In this document: piece by piece, positions 49,990-58,403 of the stretch | How the letters are laid out: each line of letters starts with the position of its first letter | Numbering within the stretch: position 1 is the stretch's first letter | Assembly: GCA_945860295.1 (NCBI GenBank) | Contig: CAMAQH010000006.1 | Coordinates: 62,001 to 126,000, forward strand | DNA: 64,000 nucleotides | Direction: 5' to 3' | Origin: Prosthecobacter debontii | GTDB lineage: Bacteria > Verrucomicrobiota > Verrucomicrobiia > Verrucomicrobiales > Verrucomicrobiaceae | Translations under genes and position numbers: made by a program | Notes under the pieces: generated by a model | The model's database searches: none | The model's input: only the letters and a program-made list of their open reading frames with translations | Told to the model about the DNA's origin: nothing

Positions 49990-51045
49990 TCAGCTTACTG
50001 GCACGGCTGCTGCGAGCTTGGCGGCGATGTCGTGGAAGACACTGGACGAAGCTGATTTTGCGGTGTCTTCGAGGGCGATGGGGTGGCCTTCGTCACCGGA
50101 CTCGCGGACGGCCATCTCGATGGGGATTTGTCCGAGGAGTGGGACGCCTAGACGCTTGGCTTCATGCTCGCCGCCGCCTTTGCCAAAGATGGCATAGCTC
50201 TGGCCATCGCTGGGGCAGAGGAAGTAGCTCATGTTCTCGATGATGCCGAGAATGGGGACATTCACTTTTTGGAACATGGACACGGCCTTGCGGGCGTCGA
50301 TCAATGCAACTTCCTGCGGGGTGGTGACGATAAGGGCTCCGTCGAGCGCGACGGTTTGCACGATGGTGAGCTGGATGTCGCCGGTGCCGGGTGGCAGATC
50401 GAGGATGAGGTAGTCGAGATTGTCCCAGGCGCACTGACGAAGGAACTGCTGGATGTAGCGCGTAGCGATAGGGCCGCGGACGATGACGGCGCTGTCGTCA
50501 TCGAGCAGGAAGCCCATGCTGATCAGCTGCAAGCCGTAGCGCTCGATGGGGACGATTTGCTGCTCTTCGTTTTGGAAGGGGCGCTCATTGCTGCCGAACA
50601 TATGGGCGATGCTGGGGCCATAGAGATCGCAGTCGCAGAGGCCGACTTTGGCTCCGTTCTTACTCAAAGCGACGGCGAGATTCGAGGCAACAGTGCTCTT
50701 ACCGACGCCGCCTTTGCCCGAGGCGACGGCGATGACGCGCTTCACGCCAGGGATGCTGGAGGTGGGCAGTTTATCGGCAGACGGTGTGGCGGTATTTGGT
50801 GGCTCTTTAATGTCGAAGTTGAGCTTTGCCTCAGTGACGCCGGCGACCTTGGTCAGCACGTCCATGGCTTGTTCATGAATGAGGCGCGGGATGTTCGAGT
50901 CGCGCGTGGCGACGGAGATGTCCACGACGACCTTGCCACCGTCGATGGTGATGCCTTTGACCAGGCCGAACGAGATGATGTCACGGCTGAAACCTGGGTA
51001 ACGGACTTGAGCGAGGGCGGAGCGGATGTCGGATTCGTTTGGCAT
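49990..51045 (-). CDS. apbC: Mrp/NBP35-family iron-sulfur cluster carrier ATPase
   Basis: A 351-residue protein. The N-terminal DUF59/MIP18-like domain (residues 5-80, VRYPGFSRDIISFGLVKGI) is followed by the MRP P-loop ASGKGGVGKSTVASNLAVAL near residue 108 with the deviant Walker A lysine, GLCDCDLYGPSIAHMFG, and LDYLILDLPPGTGDIQLTIV. GIIENMSYFLCPSDGQSYAIFG near 270 has only one of the two CxxC cysteines usually seen (C-PSD-G), as in the bacterial Mrp group. It carries and delivers Fe-S clusters. The nth gene, whose product needs a cluster, starts its coding just upstream on the same strand; direct linkage is inference. Confidence 0.9.
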   Translation of the reverse strand: MPNESDIRSALAQVRYPGFSRDIISFGLVKGITIDGGKVVVDISVATRDSNIPRLIHEQAMDVLTKVAGVTEAKLNFDIKEPPNTATPSADKLPTSSIPGVKRVIAVASGKGGVGKSTVASNLAVALSKNGAKVGLCDCDLYGPSIAHMFGSNERPFQNEEQQIVPIERYGLQLISMGFLLDDDSAVIVRGPIATRYIQQFLRQCAWDNLDYLILDLPPGTGDIQLTIVQTVALDGALIVTTPQEVALIDARKAVSMFQKVNVPILGIIENMSYFLCPSDGQSYAIFGKGGGEHEAKRLGVPLLGQIPIEMAVRESGDEGHPIALEDTAKSASSSVFHDIAAKLAAAVPVS

Positions 51046-51086
51046 GGGTGAGTGTTACGTCTCCGCTAGCCGAATGGCAGGAAAAC

Positions 51087-51743
51087 TCAAGCCTTGCGTG
51101 TTTTTAGCGCCCTTTTGCGCTCCGGGAAGAGTGTGGTGCAAATCTCGCAGACGGTGCCGTCGCAGCCACGGGCGGGGCAATGCTCTCGGCCATAAAAGAT
51201 GATCTGGAGGTGGAGCTTGTTCCATGCGGACACAGGGAAGAGGCGTTTCAAATCGCGCTCCGTCTGGACGACGTTTTTTCCATCCGTAAACTTCCATCGT
51301 TGGGCGAGGCGGTGAATGTGGGTATCGACCGGAAAGCAGGGGACACCGAAGGACTGGGCCATCACCACCTGTGCCGTCTTGTGGCCGACTCCGGGGAGTC
51401 GCTCCAGAGCTTCGAGATCGGCGGGAACCTGACCGCCATGTTCGTCGAGCAGAATTTGGGAGAGCTTCTGGATGGCTTTGGCTTTCTGAGGCCCAAGACC
51501 GCAGGGCTTCACGATGGCTTCAATCATTGCCACAGACTGTGCGGCCAGAGCTTGAGGTGTCCCTCCAAGTTCCTTAAATAGGCGCGGCGTGATCTGATTC
51601 ACCCTCACGTCAGTGCATTGAGCTGAGAGTAAAACGGCGATCAGTAGCGTGAATGAGTCCGTATGATCGAGTGGGATCGGCGGATCAGGATACAGCTCGG
51701 CCAATCGCTGAAGGACATGACTGGCGCGTTCGACCTTGGTCAC
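51087..51743 (-). CDS. nth: Endonuclease III
   Basis: GTG 51743 is preferred, giving 218 residues, the usual length; the open frame extends to 51851 but would overlap the 3D-domain gene. The helix-hairpin-helix LPGVGHKTAQVVMAQSFGVP with the catalytic Lys and the Asp in VDTHIHRLAQRW are in place near residues 110-145. It removes oxidised pyrimidines from DNA. The C-terminal Fe-S cysteines read HCPARGCDGTVCEIC, spaced C-X4-C-X4-C-X2-C instead of the standard C-X6-C-X2-C-X5-C, so the cluster may be changed or absent. Confidence 0.88.
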   Translation of the reverse strand: MTKVERASHVLQRLAELYPDPPIPLDHTDSFTLLIAVLLSAQCTDVRVNQITPRLFKELGGTPQALAAQSVAMIEAIVKPCGLGPQKAKAIQKLSQILLDEHGGQVPADLEALERLPGVGHKTAQVVMAQSFGVPCFPVDTHIHRLAQRWKFTDGKNVVQTERDLKRLFPVSAWNKLHLQIIFYGREHCPARGCDGTVCEICTTLFPERKRALKTRKA

Positions 51744-51757
51744 AAAAGGGCAGGGGA

Positions 51758-52249
51758 CTAGCTGCGCTGGATGCGGCTGACCATGGAGCGGACATGGCCG
51801 TATTTTTGGCGCTCTTTCATGATGGCTACGCTCTTGGAGAATGAACCCCATTTAAGCACGCGAATGTTCACACTGCGCACGCCCCAAGCCTTCATTTGCG
51901 CCTTGGTCGGTTGGTAGATGTCGATCGTGTTCGTGCCGACGAGCGCCGAGCCGTAGTCGTCCACTTGGTAGATATTGGGTGTGCCTTCGATCTGGAAAAT
52001 GGTCCCCACGGGGTAAACTGACCAATCAGCCGCCGCACTGCGGACCGTGCCGAATTTCAAAGGTGTGCCAACGGCTGTGCGCGCTCCGTAGATGATATGA
52101 TCCGACTCGCTGTGTGTGTAAGCCGTTGTGCGGACGGAGGTGATGCGCGTGCCTTTGCTGGTGACTACGCGGCCCTTGGAAGCACTCGAGCATGAACAGA
52201 GAAGCGCGACAGCGGCGCAGAGGAAACAGGAGATGGCTTTCGAGGTCAT
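51758..52249 (-). CDS. 3D-domain lipoprotein
   Basis: ATG 52249 gives 163 residues: a lipoprotein signal (SCFLCAAVALLCSCSS, with Cys at the lipobox), then a 3D domain with SVRTTAYTHSES, YGARTAVGTPLKFGTVRSAA, YPVGTIFQIEG, IYQVDDYGSALVGTNTIDIY and GVRSVNIRVLKWG. The three Asp residues of the name are D (DDYG) and D (TIDIY). The double-psi barrel 3D fold resembles the catalytic core of MltA, so a peptidoglycan role in the outer membrane is likely. It is encoded upstream of nth on the same strand, 15 bases apart. Confidence 0.85.
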   Translation of the reverse strand: MTSKAISCFLCAAVALLCSCSSASKGRVVTSKGTRITSVRTTAYTHSESDHIIYGARTAVGTPLKFGTVRSAAADWSVYPVGTIFQIEGTPNIYQVDDYGSALVGTNTIDIYQPTKAQMKAWGVRSVNIRVLKWGSFSKSVAIMKERQKYGHVRSMVSRIQRS

Positions 52250-52382
52250 TTGTTTAGATATGTTGATTTCCAACAGTAGCTCAATCGGGCTCTATCCTTG
52301 GGCATGGCATCGGATTTTGCAATCATTGATTTCGAGGGGCCAAAGGGGCTTGTTTCAATGAGGATCTCGCCTCTGTGTCGCT

Positions 52383-53378
52383 TCACCGCCCAAACGCCTG
52401 AATGAAGGCCACCTCTAAAGCCAGTCCTTCATTCACGTTCGTGTGCAGATGTTGATCGAGCTGGCGCAGATAGCGGATGCGCTTGGAGGTGTCCTCGGGC
52501 GTCCAGCGCTGGGCTAGCTGGGCAGTGGCTGAGCGATACTGAGTCAGGTCGAGATGCTCGGCGCCGACTTGCAGGCGGGCCACGTCACCCATCCAGGCAA
52601 GCATGAGGTCCATGAGTGCGTCACGGCGTTGCAGATAGGCCGCTTCGATTTGCGCAGTAACTTCTTCCTCACGCTGCTTCAGCCATGTGCCGTCCGTGGT
52701 CTGCTTGTAGTGATCCTGCTCCTTCTCGAATTCCTCTTCCTGCTCCTCTTTGATCTCGTCGTAGAGTTCATCAATGATGGCCTGGAAGTCTGCTTTCAAG
52801 CCCAGTGCAGCCGAGATACTGCCGCTGGCGCGCGTGGCTAGTTGCTCCAGCACTGCGAGCAGTTTTTGCTCATACTCATCAAAGACGCGCGCCTCAGCAG
52901 GCGGCAGCAGTGGGATCTCGATGACACGCGAAAGGATCGTCGTCAGGAGCTGTCCAGGCTGTGCCGTCAGCAGCAGCAGCAAAGTGCGTGCGGGTGGTTC
53001 TTCCAGCGTCTTTAGGAAAGCATTCTGCGCTTGAGCATTCATGCGCTCGGCATCCACGATGATGCCCAGCTTAAATCCCCCAGGCCCAGTCGTGCGGTGG
53101 ATCATGCGCTCCAAGTAGCGGATCGTTCCCACCTCGCTCCCATTCTCACCGATGGTGATGCGGCGTGACTTACTCTGCGGCCGCAGGATCACCGCGCCCT
53201 CTTGGGCCCAGTCCTCAAGCGACGTGTGTCGGGCAGGACTCACCAGTGCCAGCACTTTTGCCGCAAAGCTCTCCAGGTCCGTGCCGCGCGGCCCCGTGAT
53301 CATGTAAGCATGGCCCAGACGCCCAAGCTTCTGGGCGCGTGTCAGTAAGGTCAAAGCGTGATCAGTTTTAAAAGGCAT
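52383..53378 (-). CDS. holB: DNA polymerase III delta-prime subunit (clamp loader)
   Basis: A 331-residue clamp-loader subunit. LGRLGHAYMITGPRGTDLES holds the degenerate P-loop (GPRGTD) typical of the non-ATPase delta-prime subunit. GFKLGIIVDAERMNAQAQNAFLKTLEEPPARTLLLLLTAQ is the sensor region with the SRC-like LTTILSRVIEIPL, seen in delta-prime. The zinc-binding cysteines of E. coli HolB are absent. An acidic coiled stretch (residues 200-240) is unusual. tmk overlaps its start by 11 bases and is upstream on the same strand, a common tmk-holB arrangement. The gene ends with a C-terminal helical collar domain. Confidence 0.85.
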   Translation of the reverse strand: MPFKTDHALTLLTRAQKLGRLGHAYMITGPRGTDLESFAAKVLALVSPARHTSLEDWAQEGAVILRPQSKSRRITIGENGSEVGTIRYLERMIHRTTGPGGFKLGIIVDAERMNAQAQNAFLKTLEEPPARTLLLLLTAQPGQLLTTILSRVIEIPLLPPAEARVFDEYEQKLLAVLEQLATRASGSISAALGLKADFQAIIDELYDEIKEEQEEEFEKEQDHYKQTTDGTWLKQREEEVTAQIEAAYLQRRDALMDLMLAWMGDVARLQVGAEHLDLTQYRSATAQLAQRWTPEDTSKRIRYLRQLDQHLHTNVNEGLALEVAFIQAFGR

Positions 53379-54078
53379 GTCGGCGTGTCTCCACGAGTTT
53401 TAGGATCTCAGCATGGATCAGTTCCGGCGCGCGTCCCGCATCCACCACAGCGATCCGCCCCGGCTCAGCCCGCGCTAGCTCCAGGTAGCCTTGGCGCACC
53501 TTTTCAAAGAACTCACGCGGCTGGCTCTCCATCCGATCCAGCTCACGACCTGTGGCGTGGATGCGCTGCCAAGCGGTATCCGTCTCCAGATCCAGCAGCA
53601 CCGTCAGATGCGGCAGCGTGCCACCGACCGCGAAAGCATTGATCGCCTGCACGCTCGCCAGCGGCAGCCCACGAGCCATACCTTGATAAACCGTGGTCGA
53701 GTCCAGAAAACGGTCCAGGATCACCAGCACACCCGCCTCCAGCAGCGGGCGCACTTTTTCCCGCACCAGTTGCGCGCGGCTTGCCGCAAAAAGCAGCAGC
53801 TCAGCCTCATGCGTCATCACATGGCCCGCCTTCGCGTGCTGCAGCAGGTGCCGCACCTCCTCACCGATGGCCGTGCCACCGGGTTCGCGCATCACCTCCA
53901 CCGCTTGGCCCGCCGCCTTCAAGTGCTCAGCCAGTAGCCGGATCTGGGTGGACTTGCCACAGCCCTCCGAACCTTCAAAGGAGAGCAGGAAGCCGTTGTG
54001 AGTCGCAGTGTTCAGAGATTGGGCGGGGTTGGAACTCGTCTTTTTAGCGTGACGAGCGGCGATGTCGAACAAAAGCAT
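53368..54078 (-). CDS. tmk: Thymidylate kinase
   Basis: ATG 54078 gives 236 residues; the longer frame to 54138 would run across the start of hisI on the other strand. It phosphorylates dTMP to dTDP. The P-loop is SFEGSEGCGKSTQIRLLAEH, the DRX-type motif REPGGTAIGEEVRHLL follows, then LVILDRFLDSTTVYQG, and the LID region is near WQRIHATGRELDRMESQP. It overlaps holB by 11 bases, forming a nucleotide/replication operon. hisI starts 46 bases away divergently. Confidence 0.92.
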   Translation of the reverse strand: MLLFDIAARHAKKTSSNPAQSLNTATHNGFLLSFEGSEGCGKSTQIRLLAEHLKAAGQAVEVMREPGGTAIGEEVRHLLQHAKAGHVMTHEAELLLFAASRAQLVREKVRPLLEAGVLVILDRFLDSTTVYQGMARGLPLASVQAINAFAVGGTLPHLTVLLDLETDTAWQRIHATGRELDRMESQPREFFEKVRQGYLELARAEPGRIAVVDAGRAPELIHAEILKLVETRRHAF

Positions 54079-54124
54079 TTTCGTTTTGGCAAAGGCACAC
54101 GCCGCGTTTATCTCCCGCTCCCCC

Positions 54125-54544
54125 ATGACACCGCTCACCGCCTATCAGTTCGGCCCCCGCGATACCAAGCTGGCCATCGAAGAAGACCTCCTCTTTGCCC
54201 CCAAGTTCGACGAGCACGGTCTCATTGCCGCCATGGCCGTGGATGCCAATACCGGCGAGCCACTCATGCTCGCCTACATGAATGACGAGTCCCTGCGCAT
54301 GACGATGCAGCTCGGACAGGCCGTCTATTACAGCCGCAGTCGGCGCACCCTTTGGCATAAAGGTGCCACCAGTGGCGAGTTCCAGGAAGTCATCGACATC
54401 CGCACCGACTGCGACCAGGACGCCATCGTCCTCCGCGTCATCCAGCACGGCGGCGGCTGCTGCCACACCAAGCGCTCGAACTGCTTTTACCGTAAAGTCG
54501 TCGTCCCATCTGAGGGAGGCCCTGTCACCCTGGAAAAAGTCTAA
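54125..54544 (+). CDS. hisI: Phosphoribosyl-AMP cyclohydrolase
   Basis: ATG 54125 gives 139 residues of the histidine pathway enzyme that opens the purine ring of phosphoribosyl-AMP. MLAYMNDESLRMTMQLGQAV and YYSRSRRTLWHKGATSGEFQ are diagnostic. The metal residues are in DIRTDCDQDAIVLRV (Asp-X-Asp) and QHGGGCCHTKRSNCFYRKV (Zn-binding Cys). No phosphoribosyl-ATP pyrophosphatase domain is attached, so hisE must be elsewhere. It is ten bases ahead of recR; no other his gene is near. Confidence 0.94.
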   Translation: MTPLTAYQFGPRDTKLAIEEDLLFAPKFDEHGLIAAMAVDANTGEPLMLAYMNDESLRMTMQLGQAVYYSRSRRTLWHKGATSGEFQEVIDIRTDCDQDAIVLRVIQHGGGCCHTKRSNCFYRKVVVPSEGGPVTLEKV

Positions 54545-54553
54545 CCGCTGATC

Positions 54554-55159
54554 ATGCCCGCGCTCGATTACCCGCCTCCGCTCCAGCGCCTGATCGCTCA
54601 GATCAAGTCGCTCCCAGGACTTGGCCCGCGCAGCGCCGAGCGACTCGTGCTCTGGCTCATGCAGGACGGTGGCCGGGTCGAGCCACTCGTCGATGCCCTG
54701 CGCGATGTCACCACCCGCGTCCATGCCTGTGATCAGTGTGGTTTCTTCATCGAGCACGATACTGACTGCGCCCTCTGCCATAGCCCGAAGCGCCAACAGA
54801 AAATCATCTGCGTCGTCGAGCAGGCCGCCGATGTCCTCCGCCTAGAACGCAGCGGCGCCTTCAGCGGACTTTACCACGTCCTTGGTGGTAAACTTTCGCC
54901 GCTGGATAACGTCACGCCTCAGGACCTCCGCATCGACTCCCTCATCGACCGAGTCCGGCAATTGCAGGCCGAAGAAGTTATTCTCGCCGTCGGCTCCGAT
55001 GTCGAGGGTGAGGCCACCGCCAGCTACCTCAACGACATGCTCCGCCCCGAAGGCATCGCCGTCTCCCGCCTAGCCCAGGGCATGCCAGCCGGCGGTGCCC
55101 TGGATCATGTGGATGAGCTCACCCTCTACCAGGCTCTGCATGGTCGGAGAAGAGTGTGA
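54554..55159 (+). CDS. recR: Recombination mediator RecR
   Basis: A 201-residue protein of standard RecR length. The helix-hairpin-helix is SLPGLGPRSAERLVLWL at residues 18-34, the four-cysteine zinc finger is CDQCGFFIEHDTDCALC at about 56-72, and the Toprim domain begins KIICVVEQAADVLRLERSGA and contains YHVLGGKLSPLDNVTPQDL. With RecO and RecF it loads RecA at gaps. It follows hisI by nine bases, an unusual pairing with no functional link. recO and recF are not in the window. Confidence 0.95.
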   Translation: MPALDYPPPLQRLIAQIKSLPGLGPRSAERLVLWLMQDGGRVEPLVDALRDVTTRVHACDQCGFFIEHDTDCALCHSPKRQQKIICVVEQAADVLRLERSGAFSGLYHVLGGKLSPLDNVTPQDLRIDSLIDRVRQLQAEEVILAVGSDVEGEATASYLNDMLRPEGIAVSRLAQGMPAGGALDHVDELTLYQALHGRRRV

Positions 55160-55792
55160 TATTAAAAGGGGCCCGCGTTTAGCCGTAGCGGTGCCGTTGA
55201 AGTCGGCAAAGAAGGGTGAGCGCGGACGCCAGGGTGTGGGCGCACTCGCCAGAGTGCGTGAAAGCAAACACCACGTTCTGGCAAACAAGCCTACTGCCGA
55301 ATCTCGGAGTCTCAGAGGTCGGAGCACCGGCTATAGACGGACCCTAGTCGCCACAATGGATATTCGAATAACCGTCTAAAGCCCTTGCTTCGAACGCCGA
55401 AAAGTCCTTCCTCTCACAGACCTCTGATCGAGTGGCTTCAGTTTCTACTCTCAGATGAGCCATTTTTAAATAGTCCGCTGTGCTCCCATCATTTTAGCCT
55501 TCATCATTCTATCTCAGCGCCTCTCAGCGAGGGCAGGGAAGGGTGAAATAATGTCGGGCTCGAAGGATGGGAACGGTTTGTTGGGTTGGGTCAAAGCGCA
55601 GAATCAACTCGATCATGACGACACCCAGCACAAGCACCGGTCAAGACCTCAGCGCAAGTCATGCCCGCGTTGTGAGAAAAAGCGCCCGACGAGGCATTTG
55701 TAGTCTTCACCGCACGGTCAAAACGCCGCAACGCCCGACTCAAGACCGCCACCGCAGGATCGAATCAGCCACAAGGCCATGTCACATCGTCC
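55160..55792. other. Long non-coding stretch after recR
   Basis: About 630 bases with no supported gene. Frames on both strands are broken by stops or have Arg-rich, shadow-like translations. It includes the degenerate palindromic repeat at 55325-55340 and leads into a transposase fragment, so it is probably debris of an old insertion. Confidence 0.45.
55325..55340. repeat. Short palindromic repeat, copy 2 (degenerate)
   Basis: CACCGGCTATAGACGG, 14 of 16 bases identical to the copy at 23576-23591. The hairpin is weakened by the two changes. Confidence 0.35.
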
Positions 55793-56162
55793 TCAAAGCC
55801 AGAACAGCGCGCTATTTAAGCAAGCAGCGTCAGAGAATCGGGAAAAAGCCGTTCCCCAAAGGCTAAGTCTTGGTCCGGCTGGCCAGCGCTTGGGATGGGC
55901 GCTGCGATAAGGACTCAGCAGCCGGTCCAAGGTGGCCGCACTCGCGGCGAGCACGCTGCGCCGTAATGCTTTGCTCAAAGCTCCCTCCCGGCGCTCGAAG
56001 TGCGGCAGCCAGATGGGCAGCGGTTCCTTCAGGCGCTTGCCGCAGGGCTGCTCGCTGCTCAGCCAGATGGGCTTGATCACGGCCACGCTGGGCATAGCGC
56101 CAGCGCATCTTGGCTAGATACTCTTTTCGACTCAATTGACTCATCTCCGGTGGGGTCTCCAT
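55793..56162 (-). pseudogene. N-terminal remnant of an IS transposase
   Basis: Two overlapping minus-strand frames together give the start of a transposase of the kind with an integrase-like core. The first (from 56162 or the Met of MSQLSRKEYLAKMRWRYAQR) shifts frame near 56075 to the second, EQPCGKRLKEPLPIWLPHFE, ALSKALRRSVLAASAATLDR and LLSPYRSAHPKR. SKEYLxKMRxRYAxRGR and the later LPLWLPHYE...LDRLLxPYR order is what intact elements of this type show. The DDE catalytic domain is missing and no inverted repeats were found. Confidence 0.5.
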
Positions 56163-56253
56163 ACGGTGTCATTCTTTTTGAGGCAACTCGGCGGGGGTAA
56201 ATGAGGCATTTCTTGCTTGGCCTTTCACTGCTGCGGTGCATTCATGGCAGATC

Positions 56254-57063
56254 ATGGTTTCTCTACCTCCCGTTCTTAGCATCGCTGGTTCTGACTCGTC
56301 CTGCGGGGCAGGGGTGCAGGCGGATTTGAAGGCGATCTCGGCGCTGGGTGGCTATGCGTTGAATGCGCTGACAAGTGTGGTTTCGGAGACTCCGGGTAAG
56401 GTTTCGAGGGTGCGACTGCTGGAGCCGGAGTTCATCGCGGATCAGATCCGTGTTTTGTTTGAGGCCTTCCCGATCCGCGCGGCGAAGACGGGGATGCTGG
56501 GCGGGTCGGCGCAGGTGGAGGTGGTGGTGCAGGCCTGGAAAACTCATGCGGGTGGCATCCCGCTGGTGGTGGATCCGGTGATGGTGGCGACGGGTGGCGG
56601 CAGGCTGCTGGAAGATGATGCGGTTAGCGCGATGAAAACGCTGCTGCTACCGCTAGCGACGCTGATCACGCCTAACATGGATGAGGCCGAGGTGCTCTGG
56701 GGCAAGCCAGTGACGACACGTGAGGCGATGGAGACCTGTGCCTGGGATCTGGCGCAGATTTTTCAAACGAGTGTGCTGCTGAAAGGCGGGCACCTGATCG
56801 GGGATGATGCGGCGGATGTGCTGTGCACGGAGGATGGTCTGATGTGGTTCGAGGCGAAGCGCACGCCGAATGTGCAGACTCATGGCACGGGCTGCACTTA
56901 CTCGGCCAGCATTGCTACGGGGCTGGCGAATGGTCTGGAACTGGTGGAGGCGGTGACACAGGCCAAGGAGTTTGTCAGTTGCGCCATCGCCCAACATTTT
57001 GTCTGGCAAACGAGTGCTGGAATCGTTCATGCTCTAAACCATCTGCATCAACGCGCCGAATGA
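56254..57063 (+). CDS. thiD: Hydroxymethylpyrimidine/phosphomethylpyrimidine kinase
   Basis: ATG 56254 gives 269 residues, the usual length. It phosphorylates HMP twice in thiamine synthesis. VLSIAGSDSSCGAGVQADLKAI is the ribokinase-family start, KTGMLGGSAQVEVVVQAW lies in the middle, LVVDPVMVATGGGRLLEDDA holds the substrate loop, TPNMDEAEVLWGKPVTTREA and HGTGCTYSASIATGLANG (the anion hole GTGC) are near residue 208. Its stop overlaps the next start (ATGA), making an operon with a S41-like gene and an OB-like gene. No other thiamine genes are near. Confidence 0.92.
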   Translation: MVSLPPVLSIAGSDSSCGAGVQADLKAISALGGYALNALTSVVSETPGKVSRVRLLEPEFIADQIRVLFEAFPIRAAKTGMLGGSAQVEVVVQAWKTHAGGIPLVVDPVMVATGGGRLLEDDAVSAMKTLLLPLATLITPNMDEAEVLWGKPVTTREAMETCAWDLAQIFQTSVLLKGGHLIGDDAADVLCTEDGLMWFEAKRTPNVQTHGTGCTYSASIATGLANGLELVEAVTQAKEFVSCAIAQHFVWQTSAGIVHALNHLHQRAE

Positions 57064-58160
57064 AATGTCTCGCGCCCATCCTTTGTCTGATCGCCGCGAA
57101 TGCTCAGTCGCAGACCGCACCGAAGAAGATCGAGAACATCTCCCAAGCGGCGGTGCAGTCGGCTTTTCAGATCCTGCGCGGTGAGTACATCCGCAGTGGT
57201 GAGCTGACCGTTGATGAGCTCAATCGCTCCGCATTGCAAGGTCTGCTGCAGCGGCTGGATATGGGAGCTGAGCTGCTGACTAAACTGGATGCTGTGCGCC
57301 CGATCATGGAGAGCGGTGTGCTGTCTGACATGCTGACGCCTGAGATCGCTTTTCTGCGTCCGCTGGCCTTAGTGGAAAAGGAGGCGGCACTGCTCGAAGC
57401 CAAGCTGCGTGAGTATCGTGATGCCAAAGTGCCTCAGGTGATCCTGGACCTGCGTAGCCCTGCCCCGGCGGGTGATTTCGCGGTGGCTGCGGCCATGCTG
57501 GAGTGCTTTGTGCCAGAGGGTGAGCTGCTTTTTAAACTAAAGCAGGTGGGGCGTGATGATGCGCAGCTTTTTATCAGTCACCGTGCTCCGGTGTGGACCG
57601 CGCCGCTGCTAGTGCTGGTGGATCAGGAGACGAATAATTTGGGTGAAACCATCGCCGCAGTGCTGCGGCAGCGGAAGCTGGCCGTGCTGATCGGCGGCAA
57701 CACGCGCGGAGCGACGGTGGGCTATGAGACGCTGCCTGTGGATGATCAATGGCTGATGCGTTTTGCCCGCGCTGAAATGCTGCTGAGCAATGACACGTCT
57801 TTCTTTAAACAAGGCCTGAAGCCCGACTTCGTGATCAATCTTTCCAGCGTCAAGAAGCGTGCGTTGTTTGATAACAACCGCAAGCGACCTGCGATCAAAG
57901 ACACGCTTTTTGACATCGCACGTCCGCGCTACAACGAAGCGGCTCTGGTGGCTCGTAAGAATCCTGAACTGGAGGACTACATCCGCCGCAGTGCCGGTGA
58001 AGTCACCGAAGGCTCTAAGGCACCGCTGCGTGACATAGTATTACAGCGTGCGGTGGACATGCTGATGACGCGCCGCCATCTCGATGCCATGAAGCTCGAC
58101 TGGAAAGCGGGTCCACGCGATGCCCGACCCACCATCAAGAAAGCCCAGCCTGTGCCATGA
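57060..58160 (+). CDS. Exported S41-protease-like protein lacking catalytic residues
   Basis: ATG 57060 gives 366 residues with a signal peptide (MKCLAPILCLIAANAQSQ). The middle (residues 120-290) follows the S41/C-terminal-processing-protease core: QVILDLRSPAPAGDFAVAAA, then PLLVLVDQETNNLGETIAAV and LAVLIGGNTRGATVGYETLP. In active enzymes the second stretch carries the nucleophile (SASASE) and the third the lysine (GxxTxGKG). Here both positions are changed (NNLGET and GNTRGATV), so it is predicted inactive as a protease. It overlaps thiD by 4 bases (ATGA) and the next gene by 4. It may bind peptides or act as a scaffold. Confidence 0.6.
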   Translation: MKCLAPILCLIAANAQSQTAPKKIENISQAAVQSAFQILRGEYIRSGELTVDELNRSALQGLLQRLDMGAELLTKLDAVRPIMESGVLSDMLTPEIAFLRPLALVEKEAALLEAKLREYRDAKVPQVILDLRSPAPAGDFAVAAAMLECFVPEGELLFKLKQVGRDDAQLFISHRAPVWTAPLLVLVDQETNNLGETIAAVLRQRKLAVLIGGNTRGATVGYETLPVDDQWLMRFARAEMLLSNDTSFFKQGLKPDFVINLSSVKKRALFDNNRKRPAIKDTLFDIARPRYNEAALVARKNPELEDYIRRSAGEVTEGSKAPLRDIVLQRAVDMLMTRRHLDAMKLDWKAGPRDARPTIKKAQPVP

Positions 58161-58366
58161 CTTTAGAGATTCCCGAGACTGTCGATGCCCACGTCATTAT
58201 CCAAGCGCAGCACAGCTACCGCACCTGGCACGCCGCGCTGCCGAATGGCAAAAGGGTGATCGCTTTCATCAATGAAGAAGGTCCACCGATCACTCTGGAA
58301 GTGGGAGCCAAAGTGCGAGTGTGCTTGACGGTGAGTGATTTCTCACGGGCCCTGATCGTCGTGTGA
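58157..58366 (+). CDS. Small OB-fold-like protein, distantly like IF-1
   Basis: A 69-residue protein starting MTLEIPETVDAHVIIQAQHS. The middle ALPNGKRVIAFINEEGPP and GAKVRVCLTVSDFSRALIVV have the size and strand spacing of an S1/IF-1 type OB fold (compare ALPN..F.V.L.NG..V.A.I). It overlaps the S41-like gene by ATGA and should be co-translated with it. True IF-1 is much better conserved, so this is a related fold at most. Role unknown. Confidence 0.6.
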   Translation: MTLEIPETVDAHVIIQAQHSYRTWHAALPNGKRVIAFINEEGPPITLEVGAKVRVCLTVSDFSRALIVV

Positions 58367-58403
58367 TGCAAGCCGCAGCAGAGTCACGGCGTATCCCTGT
58401 GCC

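Noticed and set aside
55567-55866. Plus-strand 99-codon frame
   Set aside because: Arg/Thr/Ser-rich translation without motifs in debris next to the transposase remnant.
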